Source of the DNA: an uncultured Marinilabiliaceae bacterium
GTDB taxonomy: Bacteria > Bacteroidota > Bacteroidia > Bacteroidales > Marinilabiliaceae
Reading direction: 5' to 3'
NCBI GenBank assembly: GCA_937920475.1
Contig: CALEUX010000001.1
Span: forward strand, 1-45,788
DNA: 45,788 bases
The notes beneath the pieces were generated by a model. That model worked only from the letters and a program-made list of their open reading frames with translations. It was not told the origin of the DNA and did not search any database. This document shows, one piece after another, positions 8,758 through 20,370 of the stretch (the stretch's first letter is position 1; each line of letters opens with the position of its first letter). The position numbers were made by a program, and so were the translations under genes.

Positions 8758-8811
8758 AATATAAAGCGTTCAGAAAAATTAATAGAATCTGTTAAGAAAA
8801 CAGAGGTTTGC

Positions 8812-11631
8812 TTAAATAGAAAACCTTGGTGGCTCATTAAAATAATTATGCTGTTTTAATATCTCCTCTCTGGTTTTACCTTCCATACATTCAAGACTAC
8901 AATAAGGAAGTTTCAGGTCGCAATGACACTTTTTAAACACCTTATTGATAATTTCATTTTGACCGATGTTATGCAATCCTGCTAATCCTGTTGCCGGACT
9001 GCCACTGGCAATACGGGCTACAGGAACCAGATGACGGTCGGGCAACTGACTGCGAATATAATTCCAGGCACCCATATTTTCGGGTTCTTCCTGCACCCAA
9101 AGAGCCAATAATGCCTTTGAATATTTTTCAAAAACCGATTGAATGGACTGTTTTGGGAATGGATGCAACTGCTCAACACGAATTAAGGCTATATCTTTAG
9201 CATTTAACTCCTTTTGTCGTGCCAATAGGTCATAATAAATCTTCCCCGAACAGAACACCAAACGTTTAACTGATTCGGGATTAACCGAGGTATCGTCAAT
9301 GACCGGTTGAAAATGTCCGTTTTCAAGTTCATTAATTCCGGAAATAACCCGAGGGTGCCGCAATAAGCTTTTTGGAGTAAAAACAACCATTGGGGTTCTG
9401 AAATCACGCTTAACCTGTCTGCGCAAAGCATGGAATAAGTTGGCGGGTGTGGTGCAGTTCAGTACCTGCATGTTATTGCGGGCCGAAACAGCTAAATATC
9501 TTTCCAACCTTGCACTTGAATGCTCAGGTCCCTGCCCTTCAAAACCGTGAGGCAAAAAAAGCACCAGTCCGTTCATCAATCCCCACTTCTCTTCTGCTGA
9601 ACTAATATACTGGTCGGTAATAACCTGAGCCACGTTTGAGAAATCGCCAAATTGAGCTTCCCAAATGGTTAAACCCTTTGGCACTCCCAGTGCATAGCCA
9701 TATTCAAAACCCATTACGCCATATTCTGATAAAGGAGAATTATAGGCATTAAATGAAGCATTTTCTGAGTCGAGTTGCTTAAGTGGCGTAAACCGCTCAT
9801 TCATATCTTCAAGGGTAAAACTTGCATGCCGGTGAGCAAAAGTGCCTCGTTCCGAATCCTGTCCGCTTAATCGCACCGGATGCCCCTCAGAAACCAACGA
9901 AGCATAAGCCAGTAATTCGCCCAATGCCCAGTCAACCACCCCTTTGTTAAGCATTTTTTTACGGTCATCGAGTATTTTATGCACTTTTGCAAAGAATATT
10001 TTATCATCGGGGAGATGATTGATTTTCTCACCAAGTTTAGTCAGTTCATCTAAGTGGACACCGGTTTGCACCACTGCTTCACAGTCGCACGATTGAGAAT
10101 AGCGAAAATCAGTCCATAAATCGGGCAAAAACCGACTAATGGACATTTTCTTTATCTCCCTGGAAGCCAAAAGCTCTTCTTCAAGATAGTTTTCAAATTC
10201 GGTATTGAGTACATTTAACTCATCTTTCGACAGATGGCCTTGCTGCACCAGTAATTTTCCATAAATATCACGTGGATTGGGGTGCGAAGCAATGGTTTTA
10301 TAAAGTGTTGGCTGTGTAAACCTTGGTTCATCGCCTTCGTTATGGCCGTATTTTCGGTAGGCCAGAATATCGATAAAAACATCGGTATTAAAGCGCTGGC
10401 GGAACGCCATAGCCAGTTCAAAAGTATAAACAACAGCCTCGGCATCATCGCCATTAACATGAAAAATCGGACAACCGGTTACTTTACCAACATCTGTAGA
10501 ATAGGTACTCGAACGTGCTTCGAGGTAGTTGGTAGTAAAGCCAACCTGATTGTTCACCACCACATGAATGGTACCTCCGGTTTTGTAACCCGGCAGTTTG
10601 GCCATCTGCACAACTTCGTAAACCACGCCCTGTCCTGCAATGGCCGCATCGCCATGAATAATTATCGGTACAACTCTTTTAAAATCGTTATTAAAAGCGT
10701 GTTCAATTCTGGAACGAGCCAACCCTTCGGCAACTGGTGTAACAGCTTCAAGATGCGATGGATTGGGCAATAGACACAGCCTTACTTTTTTGTCGTTCTC
10801 AGTTATCAGAAAATTATCGTACCCCAGGTGGTATTTTACATCGCCAAGAGAAATATGATCGTCATACTCGTCGGCCACAAACTCCTTAAAGATATTGCGA
10901 TAGGGCTTACCCAGAATATTCGAAAGCACATTAAGCCTCCCGCGGTGGGCCATTCCAAAAATAAACTCTTCGGCGCCAAGCTCAGCACCTTTTTGAATAA
11001 CAGCAGAAAGACCCGGAATTAAACCTTCCGAACCTTCGAGAGAAAAACGTTTTTGACCGACGAATTTTTTATGGATAAAATCTTCGAAACCAACGGCACG
11101 CTTTAATTGTCGGTATATATTCTTCTTTTTGGCAGGAGAATAATCGGGTAGATTTTTCACCGACTCCATTTTTCCGCGCAGCCAGTTAATCACTTCCGGA
11201 ATTCGGATATAAAGGTATTCAACACCCACCGATAAGCAATAGGTTTGTTGCAAATGCTCAATAATGGAACGTAAAGGTGCCGGACCAATGCCAATAAGAT
11301 TTCCGGCTTCAAAAACGGTATCTAAATCGGTCTTGTTCAGGCCAAAATTTTCGATGTCGAGTGTTGGAAAATACTGCCGGCGGGTCCGAACCGGATTGGT
11401 TTTAGTAAACAGGTGCCCACGTTGGCGGTAACCGTGTATCAGGTTAATTACATTAAACTCCTTGTTAATTACATGGCCTACCGATGGTTGAAAATTTCTA
11501 AGCGCAAAATCGAATCCCTTAAAGAATATAGCAAAACCCTGATCAACCGAACCGGGATCTTTCTGATATTGTCGGTACAAATCTTCAATGGCTTGAATAT
11601 CACTATTCACCACAAAAGAAAAATCATCCAT
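8812..11631 (-). CDS. odhA: 2-oxoglutarate dehydrogenase E1 component
   Basis: This thiamine-diphosphate enzyme of 939 residues decarboxylates 2-oxoglutarate and passes the succinyl group to OdhB. Clear landmarks are the N-terminal E2-interacting segment (YRQYQKDPGSVD), GMAHRGRLNVLSN, the ThDP region with GDAAIAGQG and NNQVGFTT, GDDAEAVV, YRKYGHNEGDEP, and the C-terminal SPATGLAGLH. The longer frame begins with GTG at 11637; the ATG at 11631 (MDDFSF) is the better start. After the usual E1 end there is a 40-residue tail containing C902, C904, C911 and C915 (CHC then YCSLEC), which is not part of the E1 core. It is co-transcribed with odhB. Confidence 0.95.
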   Translation of the reverse strand: MDDFSFVVNSDIQAIEDLYRQYQKDPGSVDQGFAIFFKGFDFALRNFQPSVGHVINKEFNVINLIHGYRQRGHLFTKTNPVRTRRQYFPTLDIENFGLNKTDLDTVFEAGNLIGIGPAPLRSIIEHLQQTYCLSVGVEYLYIRIPEVINWLRGKMESVKNLPDYSPAKKKNIYRQLKRAVGFEDFIHKKFVGQKRFSLEGSEGLIPGLSAVIQKGAELGAEEFIFGMAHRGRLNVLSNILGKPYRNIFKEFVADEYDDHISLGDVKYHLGYDNFLITENDKKVRLCLLPNPSHLEAVTPVAEGLARSRIEHAFNNDFKRVVPIIIHGDAAIAGQGVVYEVVQMAKLPGYKTGGTIHVVVNNQVGFTTNYLEARSSTYSTDVGKVTGCPIFHVNGDDAEAVVYTFELAMAFRQRFNTDVFIDILAYRKYGHNEGDEPRFTQPTLYKTIASHPNPRDIYGKLLVQQGHLSKDELNVLNTEFENYLEEELLASREIKKMSISRFLPDLWTDFRYSQSCDCEAVVQTGVHLDELTKLGEKINHLPDDKIFFAKVHKILDDRKKMLNKGVVDWALGELLAYASLVSEGHPVRLSGQDSERGTFAHRHASFTLEDMNERFTPLKQLDSENASFNAYNSPLSEYGVMGFEYGYALGVPKGLTIWEAQFGDFSNVAQVITDQYISSAEEKWGLMNGLVLFLPHGFEGQGPEHSSARLERYLAVSARNNMQVLNCTTPANLFHALRRQVKRDFRTPMVVFTPKSLLRHPRVISGINELENGHFQPVIDDTSVNPESVKRLVFCSGKIYYDLLARQKELNAKDIALIRVEQLHPFPKQSIQSVFEKYSKALLALWVQEEPENMGAWNYIRSQLPDRHLVPVARIASGSPATGLAGLHNIGQNEIINKVFKKCHCDLKLPYCSLECMEGKTREEILKQHNYFNEPPRFSI

Positions 11632-11771
11632 AAACACTGTTTTTAAACCCTCGAAACAGGCATCATTAACTGCCGCGAAGAGTTACCTGATTAATTTTCT
11701 TAATTTAAAACAAATCGTGAATTTTTCAAAATCCCCTGACAGGATAACAAGCTAAATCCATGAAATGTTTC

Positions 11772-11779
11772 TATATTTG
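11772..11779 (+). promoter_or_regulatory. -7 element upstream of the AddB-like gene
   Basis: TATATTTG matches TAnnTTTG and ends 21 bp before the ATG at 11801. No good -33 TTTG lies at the right distance, so the call rests on the -7 element alone. Confidence 0.4.
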
Positions 11780-11800
11780 AAATGAAGCAAACGATACTAT

Positions 11801-14680
11801 ATGCAAAGTTTTCTCGAACGACTTGCCGATTATCATATTCAAAACCATTTAACAGAACTAAGCGATATTTGTTTTGTATTTCCGGGCCGAAGAGCAGGAT
11901 TGTTTTTCAACAGGTATCTCAGTCAAAAAATCGACGCCCCAATCTGGGCGCCCAAAACACTAACCATCAGCGAATTATTCAACAACATCACGCCCATACC
12001 GGTTTGTGATAATATTTCACTGGTTTTCAGGCTGCACCAGTGCTATCAAAAAGTAATGAAGTCGGATATAACCATCGACGATTTTATCCCCTTTGGAGAA
12101 ATGTTGATTAACGATTTCAACGACATTGACAAATACCTGGCTAACCCTAAAAAGCTCTTTGCCAATTTGGCCGATATTAAAGCTCTGGAAGATGACTTAA
12201 GTTATTTAAATCCAGCCCAGATTGAAGCTATTCGTACATTCTGGAGCAGTTTTAATATTCAGAAGCTATCGAAGCACCAGGAAGAATTTATTAATACATG
12301 GGAAAACCTGTTTGAGCTTTATACCACTTTTCGCAACGAACTTAGCAGCGATGGAGAAGCCTATGAAGGCATGATTTACAGGATTACCGCCGAACATATT
12401 CAAAACGAAAAAATACTTGAAACACCTTACAAGAGGATTGTATTTGCCGGATTTAATGCCCTGAACGATTGCGAAAAGGTAATGTTCAACTTTTTAAAAA
12501 TACACAAAAAAGCCTCTTTTTTTTGGGACTACCCGCAATGGATAATGGAACAAAGCACCGGTGGACCCCTTAAAAACTCGGGAGTTGAGCATGAAGCCGT
12601 TCGTTTTGTAAAGCAAAATATCCTTGATTTTCCGGCACCTGACAATTGGCAATCGCCCAATCCGGAGCAACTGCCGCCAATTACCATAACATCGGCACCC
12701 AACGATTTGGTTCAAGGCCAGATAGCCAATCAATTTTTTAGTAATGCGAGTACCGGTTCAAACATAACCGAGGAAAATCTGGCACTGATTCTGGCCGATG
12801 AAAATCAACTTTTTGCAGCCTTGCATGCTGTTCCAAAAGAGATTAAAAGCATCAACGTTACGCTGGGCTATCCGTTAAAAAGCACTCCCGCTTACGGTTT
12901 AATCGAAAATATTTTAACCCTCCAGAAGTCGGCACGCACAACCAAAGAAGGTAAAACATGGTTTTATCACCGCCCCCTGCTGGCTCTGCTTAGGCATCAG
13001 TATATGTCCATAGTAATGGGCGAAACGCAGGGAGAACTGATACGCCGTATTGTGGCTTCGAACCAGATTTTTGTTGAAAAAGATTCACTTGGATATTCCG
13101 ACTTAACCAATATTATTTTCAGAAAAATTGAAACTGCCCCTGAACTTACTGAATACCTCAACGACCTGTTATTACATGTTTTTAAACAACTTGAAAAAAA
13201 AGAAAATACCGAATTTGAGCAGGAGTTTGTTTTCCACCTCTATACAGTTATCAAGCGTCTTTCCGACATTATCACCCATCAAAAGCATCAGCCAATGCCC
13301 GACACCTGGCTGTTGCTTTTCAGGCGTATAGCCGAACAGGAAACCGTTCCTTTTAAAGGAGAGCCCTTGAGTGGCCTGCAAATTATGGGACTTCTGGAAA
13401 CCAGGGCTCTTGATTTTGATAAGCTGATAATTTTAAGCATGAACGAAGGCGTTTTTCCCCGCACATCGCCACCCAACTCGTTTATTCCCTACAATTTGCG
13501 AAAAGGTCATAACTTACCAACCATCGATAATCAGGATGCTATTTTTGCCTATTATTTTTACCGGCTTATAAACAGGGCCTCCGAAGTAAAACTTGTTTAC
13601 TCTACCACCAAAACTATTACCGGCGAAGGCGAAATGAGCCGTTTTTTGCAACAGCTGTATTACGAATATCCGGGCGAAGTTAAAATTGAAACTGCCATTC
13701 AGCAGGTTAATATTCCGGTTCATCAGAAAATAAAAGCATCAAAAATCCCTGACGTTTTATCCATTATCAATCAATGGATTACTGAAGGTGGCCAATCTTT
13801 GTCGCCCAGCGCACTCAGCACTTATATTGAATGCCCTTTAAGGTTTTATTTTAAATACATTGCCCGTATTAAAGAGCCCGACGTCATTGGAGAAGACCTC
13901 GACCCCAGAGTTTTTGGTAATTTATTCCACCAGATTCTGGAAAAAATTTATACTCCCTTTTCCGGTAAAACCATCACCGCCGCCGATTTGCAGACCATTC
14001 TGAACAACGAACACTTCATAAAAGAAACCATGAACGATGTTTTTGTTGCGAACATTCCGTTTATCAGGGAGAAATCAACCGTTTTTGCCGATTTGCAGGG
14101 TAAAAACACTCTGATTTATGAAGTGCTTTTTAAGTACATAAAACAGTTTTTGCGAAAAGAGATGGAGGCATCACCATTTAAATTAGTTTCACTGGAAGAA
14201 GAGGTGAATAGTACGCTAAAACTGTCAAACGGGCTAGTTGTAAATTTGGGTGGCACCATTGACCGTACCGATATACGCAACCATACTTTACGCATTATTG
14301 ACTACAAAACCGGACAGGCCGGGCAAACCATAAAAGATGTATCGGAAATGTTCGATGCAGAAAAGCACAGTTCGTGCAAAGCTATTTTTCAAACTTTGCT
14401 CTATAGTCTGATAGCATCTGAACAATATAAAGATTTACCAATAGCACCGGGAGTTATTTCGGTTAAACACTTATTCAGCAAAGAATTTTCGATGGATTTA
14501 TATTTAAGAACCGACAAAAATCATACAGAACAAATTATGCTAGAGCTATTGCAAGATTCATTTACCGAACACCTCAATCAACTCCTGCTTTCTCTGTTCG
14601 ACAAAGAACAACCATTTACTCAAACCACCTGTGAAAAGAGTTGTGAGTATTGTTTGTTTAAAGAACATTGCATGAAATAA
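11801..14680 (+). CDS. AddB-like PD-(D/E)XK nuclease with Fe-S cysteine set
   Basis: A 959-residue protein with AddB (ATP-dependent nuclease subunit B) architecture. The N-terminus has a degenerate helicase-like start (VFPGRRAGLFF). The C-terminal nuclease domain begins at about 668 (SPSALSTYIECP). H710 (NLFHQIL), D821 (TIDRTD), D834 and K836 (IDYKTG) fit the RecB-type nuclease motif. Four cysteines expected to hold a 4Fe-4S cluster are present: C678 before the nuclease, and C948, C951 and C957 (C-x2-C-x5-C) at the end. It should act in double-strand-break resection with an AddA helicase-nuclease, which is not next to it here. It converges on trmD, with a CCGGA-rich repeat array between them. 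Confidence 0.85.
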   Translation: MQSFLERLADYHIQNHLTELSDICFVFPGRRAGLFFNRYLSQKIDAPIWAPKTLTISELFNNITPIPVCDNISLVFRLHQCYQKVMKSDITIDDFIPFGEMLINDFNDIDKYLANPKKLFANLADIKALEDDLSYLNPAQIEAIRTFWSSFNIQKLSKHQEEFINTWENLFELYTTFRNELSSDGEAYEGMIYRITAEHIQNEKILETPYKRIVFAGFNALNDCEKVMFNFLKIHKKASFFWDYPQWIMEQSTGGPLKNSGVEHEAVRFVKQNILDFPAPDNWQSPNPEQLPPITITSAPNDLVQGQIANQFFSNASTGSNITEENLALILADENQLFAALHAVPKEIKSINVTLGYPLKSTPAYGLIENILTLQKSARTTKEGKTWFYHRPLLALLRHQYMSIVMGETQGELIRRIVASNQIFVEKDSLGYSDLTNIIFRKIETAPELTEYLNDLLLHVFKQLEKKENTEFEQEFVFHLYTVIKRLSDIITHQKHQPMPDTWLLLFRRIAEQETVPFKGEPLSGLQIMGLLETRALDFDKLIILSMNEGVFPRTSPPNSFIPYNLRKGHNLPTIDNQDAIFAYYFYRLINRASEVKLVYSTTKTITGEGEMSRFLQQLYYEYPGEVKIETAIQQVNIPVHQKIKASKIPDVLSIINQWITEGGQSLSPSALSTYIECPLRFYFKYIARIKEPDVIGEDLDPRVFGNLFHQILEKIYTPFSGKTITAADLQTILNNEHFIKETMNDVFVANIPFIREKSTVFADLQGKNTLIYEVLFKYIKQFLRKEMEASPFKLVSLEEEVNSTLKLSNGLVVNLGGTIDRTDIRNHTLRIIDYKTGQAGQTIKDVSEMFDAEKHSSCKAIFQTLLYSLIASEQYKDLPIAPGVISVKHLFSKEFSMDLYLRTDKNHTEQIMLELLQDSFTEHLNQLLLSLFDKEQPFTQTTCEKSCEYCLFKEHCMK

Positions 14681-14684
14681 AAGA

Positions 14685-14873
14685 GGAAAAGGGAGGCCGG
14701 AAACCGGAAAACGGAAATCGAAGACTGGAGTAGGGAGGCTGGGTAAAGGGGGTATTGCTTAGAGCGGAGAGCACAAGGCTTAGGGCATAGGGCGTAAAGC
14801 TTGATTCCTGTTTCCGGTTTTCAGTCTACGGTTCCCTTTCTTCCTTCTCCGGTTTCCGCTCTCCGGTCTTCTT
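14685..14873. repeat. CCGGA-rich bipartite intergenic repeat, copy A1
   Basis: This noncoding stretch between convergent genes has three parts. The purine-rich left arm (14685-14749) holds degenerate GGAAACCGGA units. The core (14750-14803) starts with TATTGCTTAGAGC and ends AGGGCGTAAAGCTTG. The right arm (14804-14873) is pyrimidine-rich and antiparallel, with TCCGGTTTCC units. CGGAAACCGG at 14698-14707 is the exact complement of 14849-14858. The core matches that of the copy at 44230-44391. Confidence 0.7.
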
Positions 14874-14875
14874 AT

Positions 14876-15559
14876 CTACTCCTCCCCCTCAAGCAAATCA
14901 GGCCTTAGTTTTCGTGTGCGAAGCAGAGATTGTTCTTCCCGCCATGTATCGATGGCTTTTTGATGTCCCGACAGCAACACATCAGGAACCTTCCAGCCGT
15001 TAAAATCTGCCGGTCGGGTATATACCGGCGGTGCCAGCAAGTTATCCTGAAACGAATCGGATAAAGCAGAAGTTTCATCTGAAATAACCCCGGGAATTAA
15101 CCGCACCACTGCATCAACCACCACAGCAGCAGCCAGTTCGCCTCCAGTTAAAACATAATCGCCAATAGATATTTCGGATGTTATGTAATGTTCGCGCACA
15201 CGCTGGTCAACCCCCTTATAATGACCGCACAACAGAATCAAATTGGTTTTTATCGATAATGAATTGGCAATTTTTTGGTTAAAACGATGACCATCAGGGG
15301 TCATATAAATTACCTCATCGTAATCACGCTCCGATTTAAGCTTATCAATCACACTGGCAATGGGACCAATCTGCATCACCATTCCAGCACCACCGCCAAA
15401 AGGGTAATCGTCAACCCGTTTATGTTTATCCTCAGAATAATCGCGGATATCGTGCAAAATAATTTCAACTGAACCCTGCTCCCTGGCCCGTTTAATAATA
15501 GATTCACTAAAAGGCCCCTGAAACATTTCAGGAAACAGCGTTAAGATATCGATTCGCAT
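14876..15559 (-). CDS. trmD: tRNA (guanosine(37)-N1)-methyltransferase
   Basis: A 227-residue SPOUT-family methyltransferase that makes m1G37 in tRNAs and prevents +1 frameshifting. The sequence shows the standard start [13 protein letters not shown], the FGGGAGMVM loop, and the SAM-binding trefoil knot with [13 protein letters not shown] and [12 protein letters not shown]. The frame extends upstream to 15598, but a TATCTTTG -7 element at 15583-15590 (minus strand) lies inside that extension, and family starts match MRIDIL, so the ATG at 15559 was chosen. It stands alone, convergent with the AddB-like gene across the A1 repeat array. It is an essential housekeeping gene. Confidence 0.95.
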   Translation of the reverse strand: MRIDILTLFPEMFQGPFSESIIKRAREQGSVEIILHDIRDYSEDKHKRVDDYPFGGGAGMVMQIGPIASVIDKLKSERDYDEVIYMTPDGHRFNQKIANSLSIKTNLILLCGHYKGVDQRVREHYITSEISIGDYVLTGGELAAAVVVDAVVRLIPGVISDETSALSDSFQDNLLAPPVYTRPADFNGWKVPDVLLSGHQKAIDTWREEQSLLRTRKLRPDLLEGEE

Positions 15560-15582
15560 AAATTCACAGTAAAAATTGACCA

Positions 15583-15590
15583 CAAAGATA
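15583..15590 (-). promoter_or_regulatory. -7 element upstream of trmD
   Basis: TATCTTTG on the minus strand matches TAnnTTTG exactly, 23 bp before the trmD ATG. No strong -33 element was found. It supports the shorter trmD start. Confidence 0.45.
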
Positions 15591-15725
15591 ACAAACAACC
15601 CGCTAAATGTAGAATTTGCTATTTTTTAAACAAAATATTTTTGAGCATTGGCGGTAATGTAATATATTCGTAGATTATTTTTTGAGATAGCTTAACTTAG
15701 CTATATGTAGCACCCCGAAACACCT

Positions 15726-17642
15726 ATGGTGATGGAAGCAAATGAACTAAACAAATCTTCCCTTGAAGGGATGAATTTGAATTCGGATCCGGAAACCGAA
15801 AAATCCCTTAACTTTTCTGCTGAGCAAACAGAGACGGAATCTGATTCACAGGCCGAAGAGCAAATCCAACAGGAACAATCCGAGGATAATCAGGATTCTA
15901 TTTCCACCGAAACCAGAATGGAAATTGAGGATCTTCATGGTTTAAGTCGTGAAAAACTGCTTGAAAAATTTAAAGACCTGTTGCGGCACCATTCCTTCCC
16001 CGAAGTGAAAGATCATCTTGAAGCCATCCGGGAACAGTTTGAAAGTGCAACCAAAGAGATGGAAGAAGAAATACACCGGAAATTTATCGAGTCGGGTGAA
16101 CCGGAGGAGAATTATTCGGCCCCCATTGACCAGTTAAACAAGGACTTTGCTGCACTTTTATACGAGTTCAAGCAGAAAAAAGACGAAATAAGACAATCGC
16201 TCGAAAACGAAAAAGAGAAAAACCTTCAGGCCAAATATGAAGTCATTGAAGGCATTAAAGACTTACTAAACCGCCAGGAATCGCTTAACGATACGTTTCA
16301 GGAATTCAGAACGCTTCAACAACGCTGGCGCGAAATTGGCCCTGTTCCTCAGAATAAAATTCACGACCTGTGGGAAACGTTTCACCTGCATGTAGAAAAT
16401 TTCTATAACTATATTAAAATTAACAATGAGCTTCGCGATCTTGACCTAAAGAAAAATTTCGAAGCCAAAGTTGCTTTAAGTGAAAAAGCCGAAGCACTTA
16501 TTTTGGAACCATCAGTTGTAAAGGCTTTTAAAACATTACAGAAATACCACGACCAATGGAGAGAAATAGGTCCGGTTCCGCGTGAAAAAAAAGAAGAGAT
16601 TTGGGAACGTTTTAAAGCTGCTACTGCAAAAATTAACCAGCGGCAACAGGAACATTTCGATTCCTTAAAAAACCAGCTTAAGAAAAATCTGGAAGCCAAA
16701 ACTGAGCTTTGCGAAAAAGCCGAAGCTTTATTAACCGGCAATATTACAACACCCAAAGAATGGGAAGAAAAAAGCAAACAGTTAATTGATTTGCAGCAGA
16801 TTTGGAAAACCATAGGGTTTGCGCCTAAAAAAGAAAACAATTTGGTTTACGACCGTTTTCGCAAAGCTTGTGATGATTTTTTTAATCATAAACGCGATTA
16901 CTTTAAAAACTATAAAGAAGACCAGCTCAACAATCTGCAGTTGAAAACCGAACTCTGCATTCAGGCCGAGGCTATGAAAGAGAGTAACGACTGGAAGAAA
17001 ACCACAGATGAATTTATCAGAATTCAGAAGAAATGGAAAGAGATTGGTCCGGTACCACGTAAGCAGTCAGATATAATCTGGAAACGCTTCCGTGAAGCAT
17101 GCGATTACTTCTTTGAACGTAAATCGCAATTTTTCAGCCATATAGACGTAGAGCAGGACAACAATCTTAAACTTAAAGAAGCAATTCTTGAAGAGTTAAG
17201 AACCTTTGAACCTGAAGACGACAGTGAAGATTGCTTTAATATTTTGCAGGATATTCAACGCAGATGGGCCGAAATAGGGTTTGTGCCGATTAAGGAAAAA
17301 GAAAGAATTAATCAGGAGTTCCGCAACCTGATAAACCATCAGTTTGACAAGCTGAATCTGGACGAAGTCAATAAAAATCTTCAAAAGTTCAGAAATAAAC
17401 TCGAAAACTGGAAAAACAGCGATCAGTTTAACGAAAAAATTGGTCAGGAAAGAAATAAGATTATCCTAAAATTAAAGCAATTAGAGGGCGACATTGTGGT
17501 TTGGGAAAATAATATTGGATTTTTTGCCAAATCGAAAAACTCTGATGCACTGGTGCGGGATTTCACTCATAAGATTGAAAGTGGGAAACGAAATATTAAG
17601 CTTTTGAATAAAAAACTTGATTTGATTGAAGAGATGCTTTAA
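15726..17642 (+). CDS. DUF349 repeat protein
   Basis: A 638-residue, highly charged, helical cytosolic protein. After an acidic, low-complexity N-terminus (about 1-65, rich in Glu, Gln and Ser) it carries five DUF349 repeats of roughly 70 residues. They are recognised by a W-x-x-I-G-x-x-P signature: RWREIGPVP, QWREIGPVP, IWKTIGFAP, KWKEIGPVP and RWAEIGFVP. The C-terminal 90 residues look coiled-coil. The family is common in Bacteroidota and its role is undefined. Two starts are possible, MVMEAN or MEAN two codons later. It is monocistronic, followed by a repeat array (B1) and a hairpin terminator. Confidence 0.88.
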   Translation: MVMEANELNKSSLEGMNLNSDPETEKSLNFSAEQTETESDSQAEEQIQQEQSEDNQDSISTETRMEIEDLHGLSREKLLEKFKDLLRHHSFPEVKDHLEAIREQFESATKEMEEEIHRKFIESGEPEENYSAPIDQLNKDFAALLYEFKQKKDEIRQSLENEKEKNLQAKYEVIEGIKDLLNRQESLNDTFQEFRTLQQRWREIGPVPQNKIHDLWETFHLHVENFYNYIKINNELRDLDLKKNFEAKVALSEKAEALILEPSVVKAFKTLQKYHDQWREIGPVPREKKEEIWERFKAATAKINQRQQEHFDSLKNQLKKNLEAKTELCEKAEALLTGNITTPKEWEEKSKQLIDLQQIWKTIGFAPKKENNLVYDRFRKACDDFFNHKRDYFKNYKEDQLNNLQLKTELCIQAEAMKESNDWKKTTDEFIRIQKKWKEIGPVPRKQSDIIWKRFREACDYFFERKSQFFSHIDVEQDNNLKLKEAILEELRTFEPEDDSEDCFNILQDIQRRWAEIGFVPIKEKERINQEFRNLINHQFDKLNLDEVNKNLQKFRNKLENWKNSDQFNEKIGQERNKIILKLKQLEGDIVVWENNIGFFAKSKNSDALVRDFTHKIESGKRNIKLLNKKLDLIEEML

Positions 17643-17650
17643 GGATAGTT

Positions 17651-17746
17651 AGGCAGGCTGAAGGAGTACAGAGTTTATAGTTGAGAGTTTTAAGTTTTAA
17701 GTTACTAACAGCTATGAACTAGAAACTAAGAGTTAGTCACTTACAC
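17651..17746. repeat. AGTT/AACT-rich bipartite intergenic repeat, copy B1
   Basis: Downstream of the DUF349 stop, units of AGTTTATAGTT, AGAGTTTTAAGTTTTAAGTT and similar are followed by the opposite-sense GAACTAGAAACTAAGAGTTAG. AGTTTATAGTT (17672-17682) recurs exactly in copy B2 at 24063-24073. It is noncoding and seems to lie in the 3' untranslated region before a terminator. Confidence 0.6.
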
Positions 17747-17803
17747 AATAGTATGATAAACAAAACATTAGCATTAATGCTGATATAATTAAACAAAATA
17801 CAG

Positions 17804-17837
17804 GGAGCCACCCAATACTTTTGGAGCTCCTTTTTTT
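17804..17837 (+). terminator. Terminator after the DUF349 gene
   Basis: GGAGC (17804-17808) can pair with GCTCC (17826-17830), followed by seven T. The stem is short and the loop long, but the T-tract is good. It probably ends the DUF349 transcript beyond the B1 array. Confidence 0.5.
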
Positions 17838-17915
17838 ATTGATTTATATGTACCAAGATATATTTCAATAGCACTTTTAAAAATTAACTTTACAAATATT
17901 TATGCTCTTAAAAAT

Positions 17916-18401
17916 ATGAATGCGAAAATTTTGAAGAAGAAAAAAACAATTGCTTTGGTAGCACACGATAACCGTAAAAAGGACATGATTGAATGGGTTT
18001 CATGGAACTGGCAAGAATTGGCCCATCATAGCCTGATATGCACAGGTACAACAGGCAAATTGGTTACCGAAGCTATTAACGCTAAAGCTATTGAAAATGA
18101 CGTCATTCCGCCAGATATTTCCTGTCTGAAATCAGGGCCGTTGGGTGGCGACCAACAATTGGGAGCCTTAATCAGCGAAGGAAAAATTGATATGCTTATA
18201 TTTTTCTGGGATCCTATGCAGGCTCAGCCACACGATGTTGACGTAAAAGCATTGCTACGTATTTCAACCGTTTACAACATACCAACAGCCTTAAATCGTA
18301 GTACGGCCGATTTTATTATATCCTCAAAATTATTCCACCAGGAATACTCGCCCATCTTAAAGGACTATTCAACTTATATAAAACGAGATGTTGAGCTTTA
18401 A
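17916..18401 (+). CDS. mgsA: Methylglyoxal synthase
   Basis: A 161-residue enzyme that converts dihydroxyacetone phosphate to methylglyoxal and phosphate, a bypass that relieves sugar-phosphate stress. Family motifs are complete: ALVAHDNRKKDMIEWV at the N-terminus, the phosphate-binding TGTTGKLV, GPLGGDQQLGA (the aspartate is the catalytic base), and FFWDPMQAQPHDVDVKALLR near the C-terminus. Length is typical, with a few extra lysines at the start. An upstream ATG at 17902 meets a stop after five codons, so the ATG at 17916 is the start. It appears monocistronic. The gene lies between the DUF349 gene and pyrG, without operon spacing to either. Confidence 0.95.
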   Translation: MNAKILKKKKTIALVAHDNRKKDMIEWVSWNWQELAHHSLICTGTTGKLVTEAINAKAIENDVIPPDISCLKSGPLGGDQQLGALISEGKIDMLIFFWDPMQAQPHDVDVKALLRISTVYNIPTALNRSTADFIISSKLFHQEYSPILKDYSTYIKRDVEL

Positions 18402-18429
18402 AAAAACTATACAATCACTGTTCATTCTA

Positions 18430-18462
18430 TTTCTGATATTAGGTTAGATTTTGCTACCTTTG
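18430..18462 (+). promoter_or_regulatory. Promoter of pyrG
   Basis: TACCTTTG at 18455-18462 is an exact TAnnTTTG -7 element. TTTC at 18430-18433 lies 21 bp upstream as a near-consensus -33. The predicted start near 18469 gives a leader of about 163 nt. Confidence 0.55.
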
Positions 18463-18488
18463 TAGCTTAGTTTTTTTAAAAAATCATT

Positions 18489-20257
<1,769 letters not shown>

Positions 20258-20370
20258 ATACAAATTGAAATTCAATAAACCAGAAAAAATAAATTGCCGG
20301 CAACTAATTAAATATGTGCTTACTGGCAAAACACCAAACTTTGAAATAATAACAGTTTAGAAAATATAAA

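Noticed and set aside
10282-10773. 163-codon open frame on the plus strand inside odhA
   Set aside because: It is fully antisense to odhA, whose protein family is certain; the frame has no family signature.
14685-14873. CRISPR-like array between the AddB-like gene and trmD
   Set aside because: The units are degenerate and not evenly spaced, with no constant repeat and unique spacers, and no cas gene is near.
16409-16840. 143-codon open frame on the minus strand inside the DUF349 gene
   Set aside because: It is antisense to a repetitive, lysine- and glutamate-rich coding region, which commonly leaves long antisense frames.
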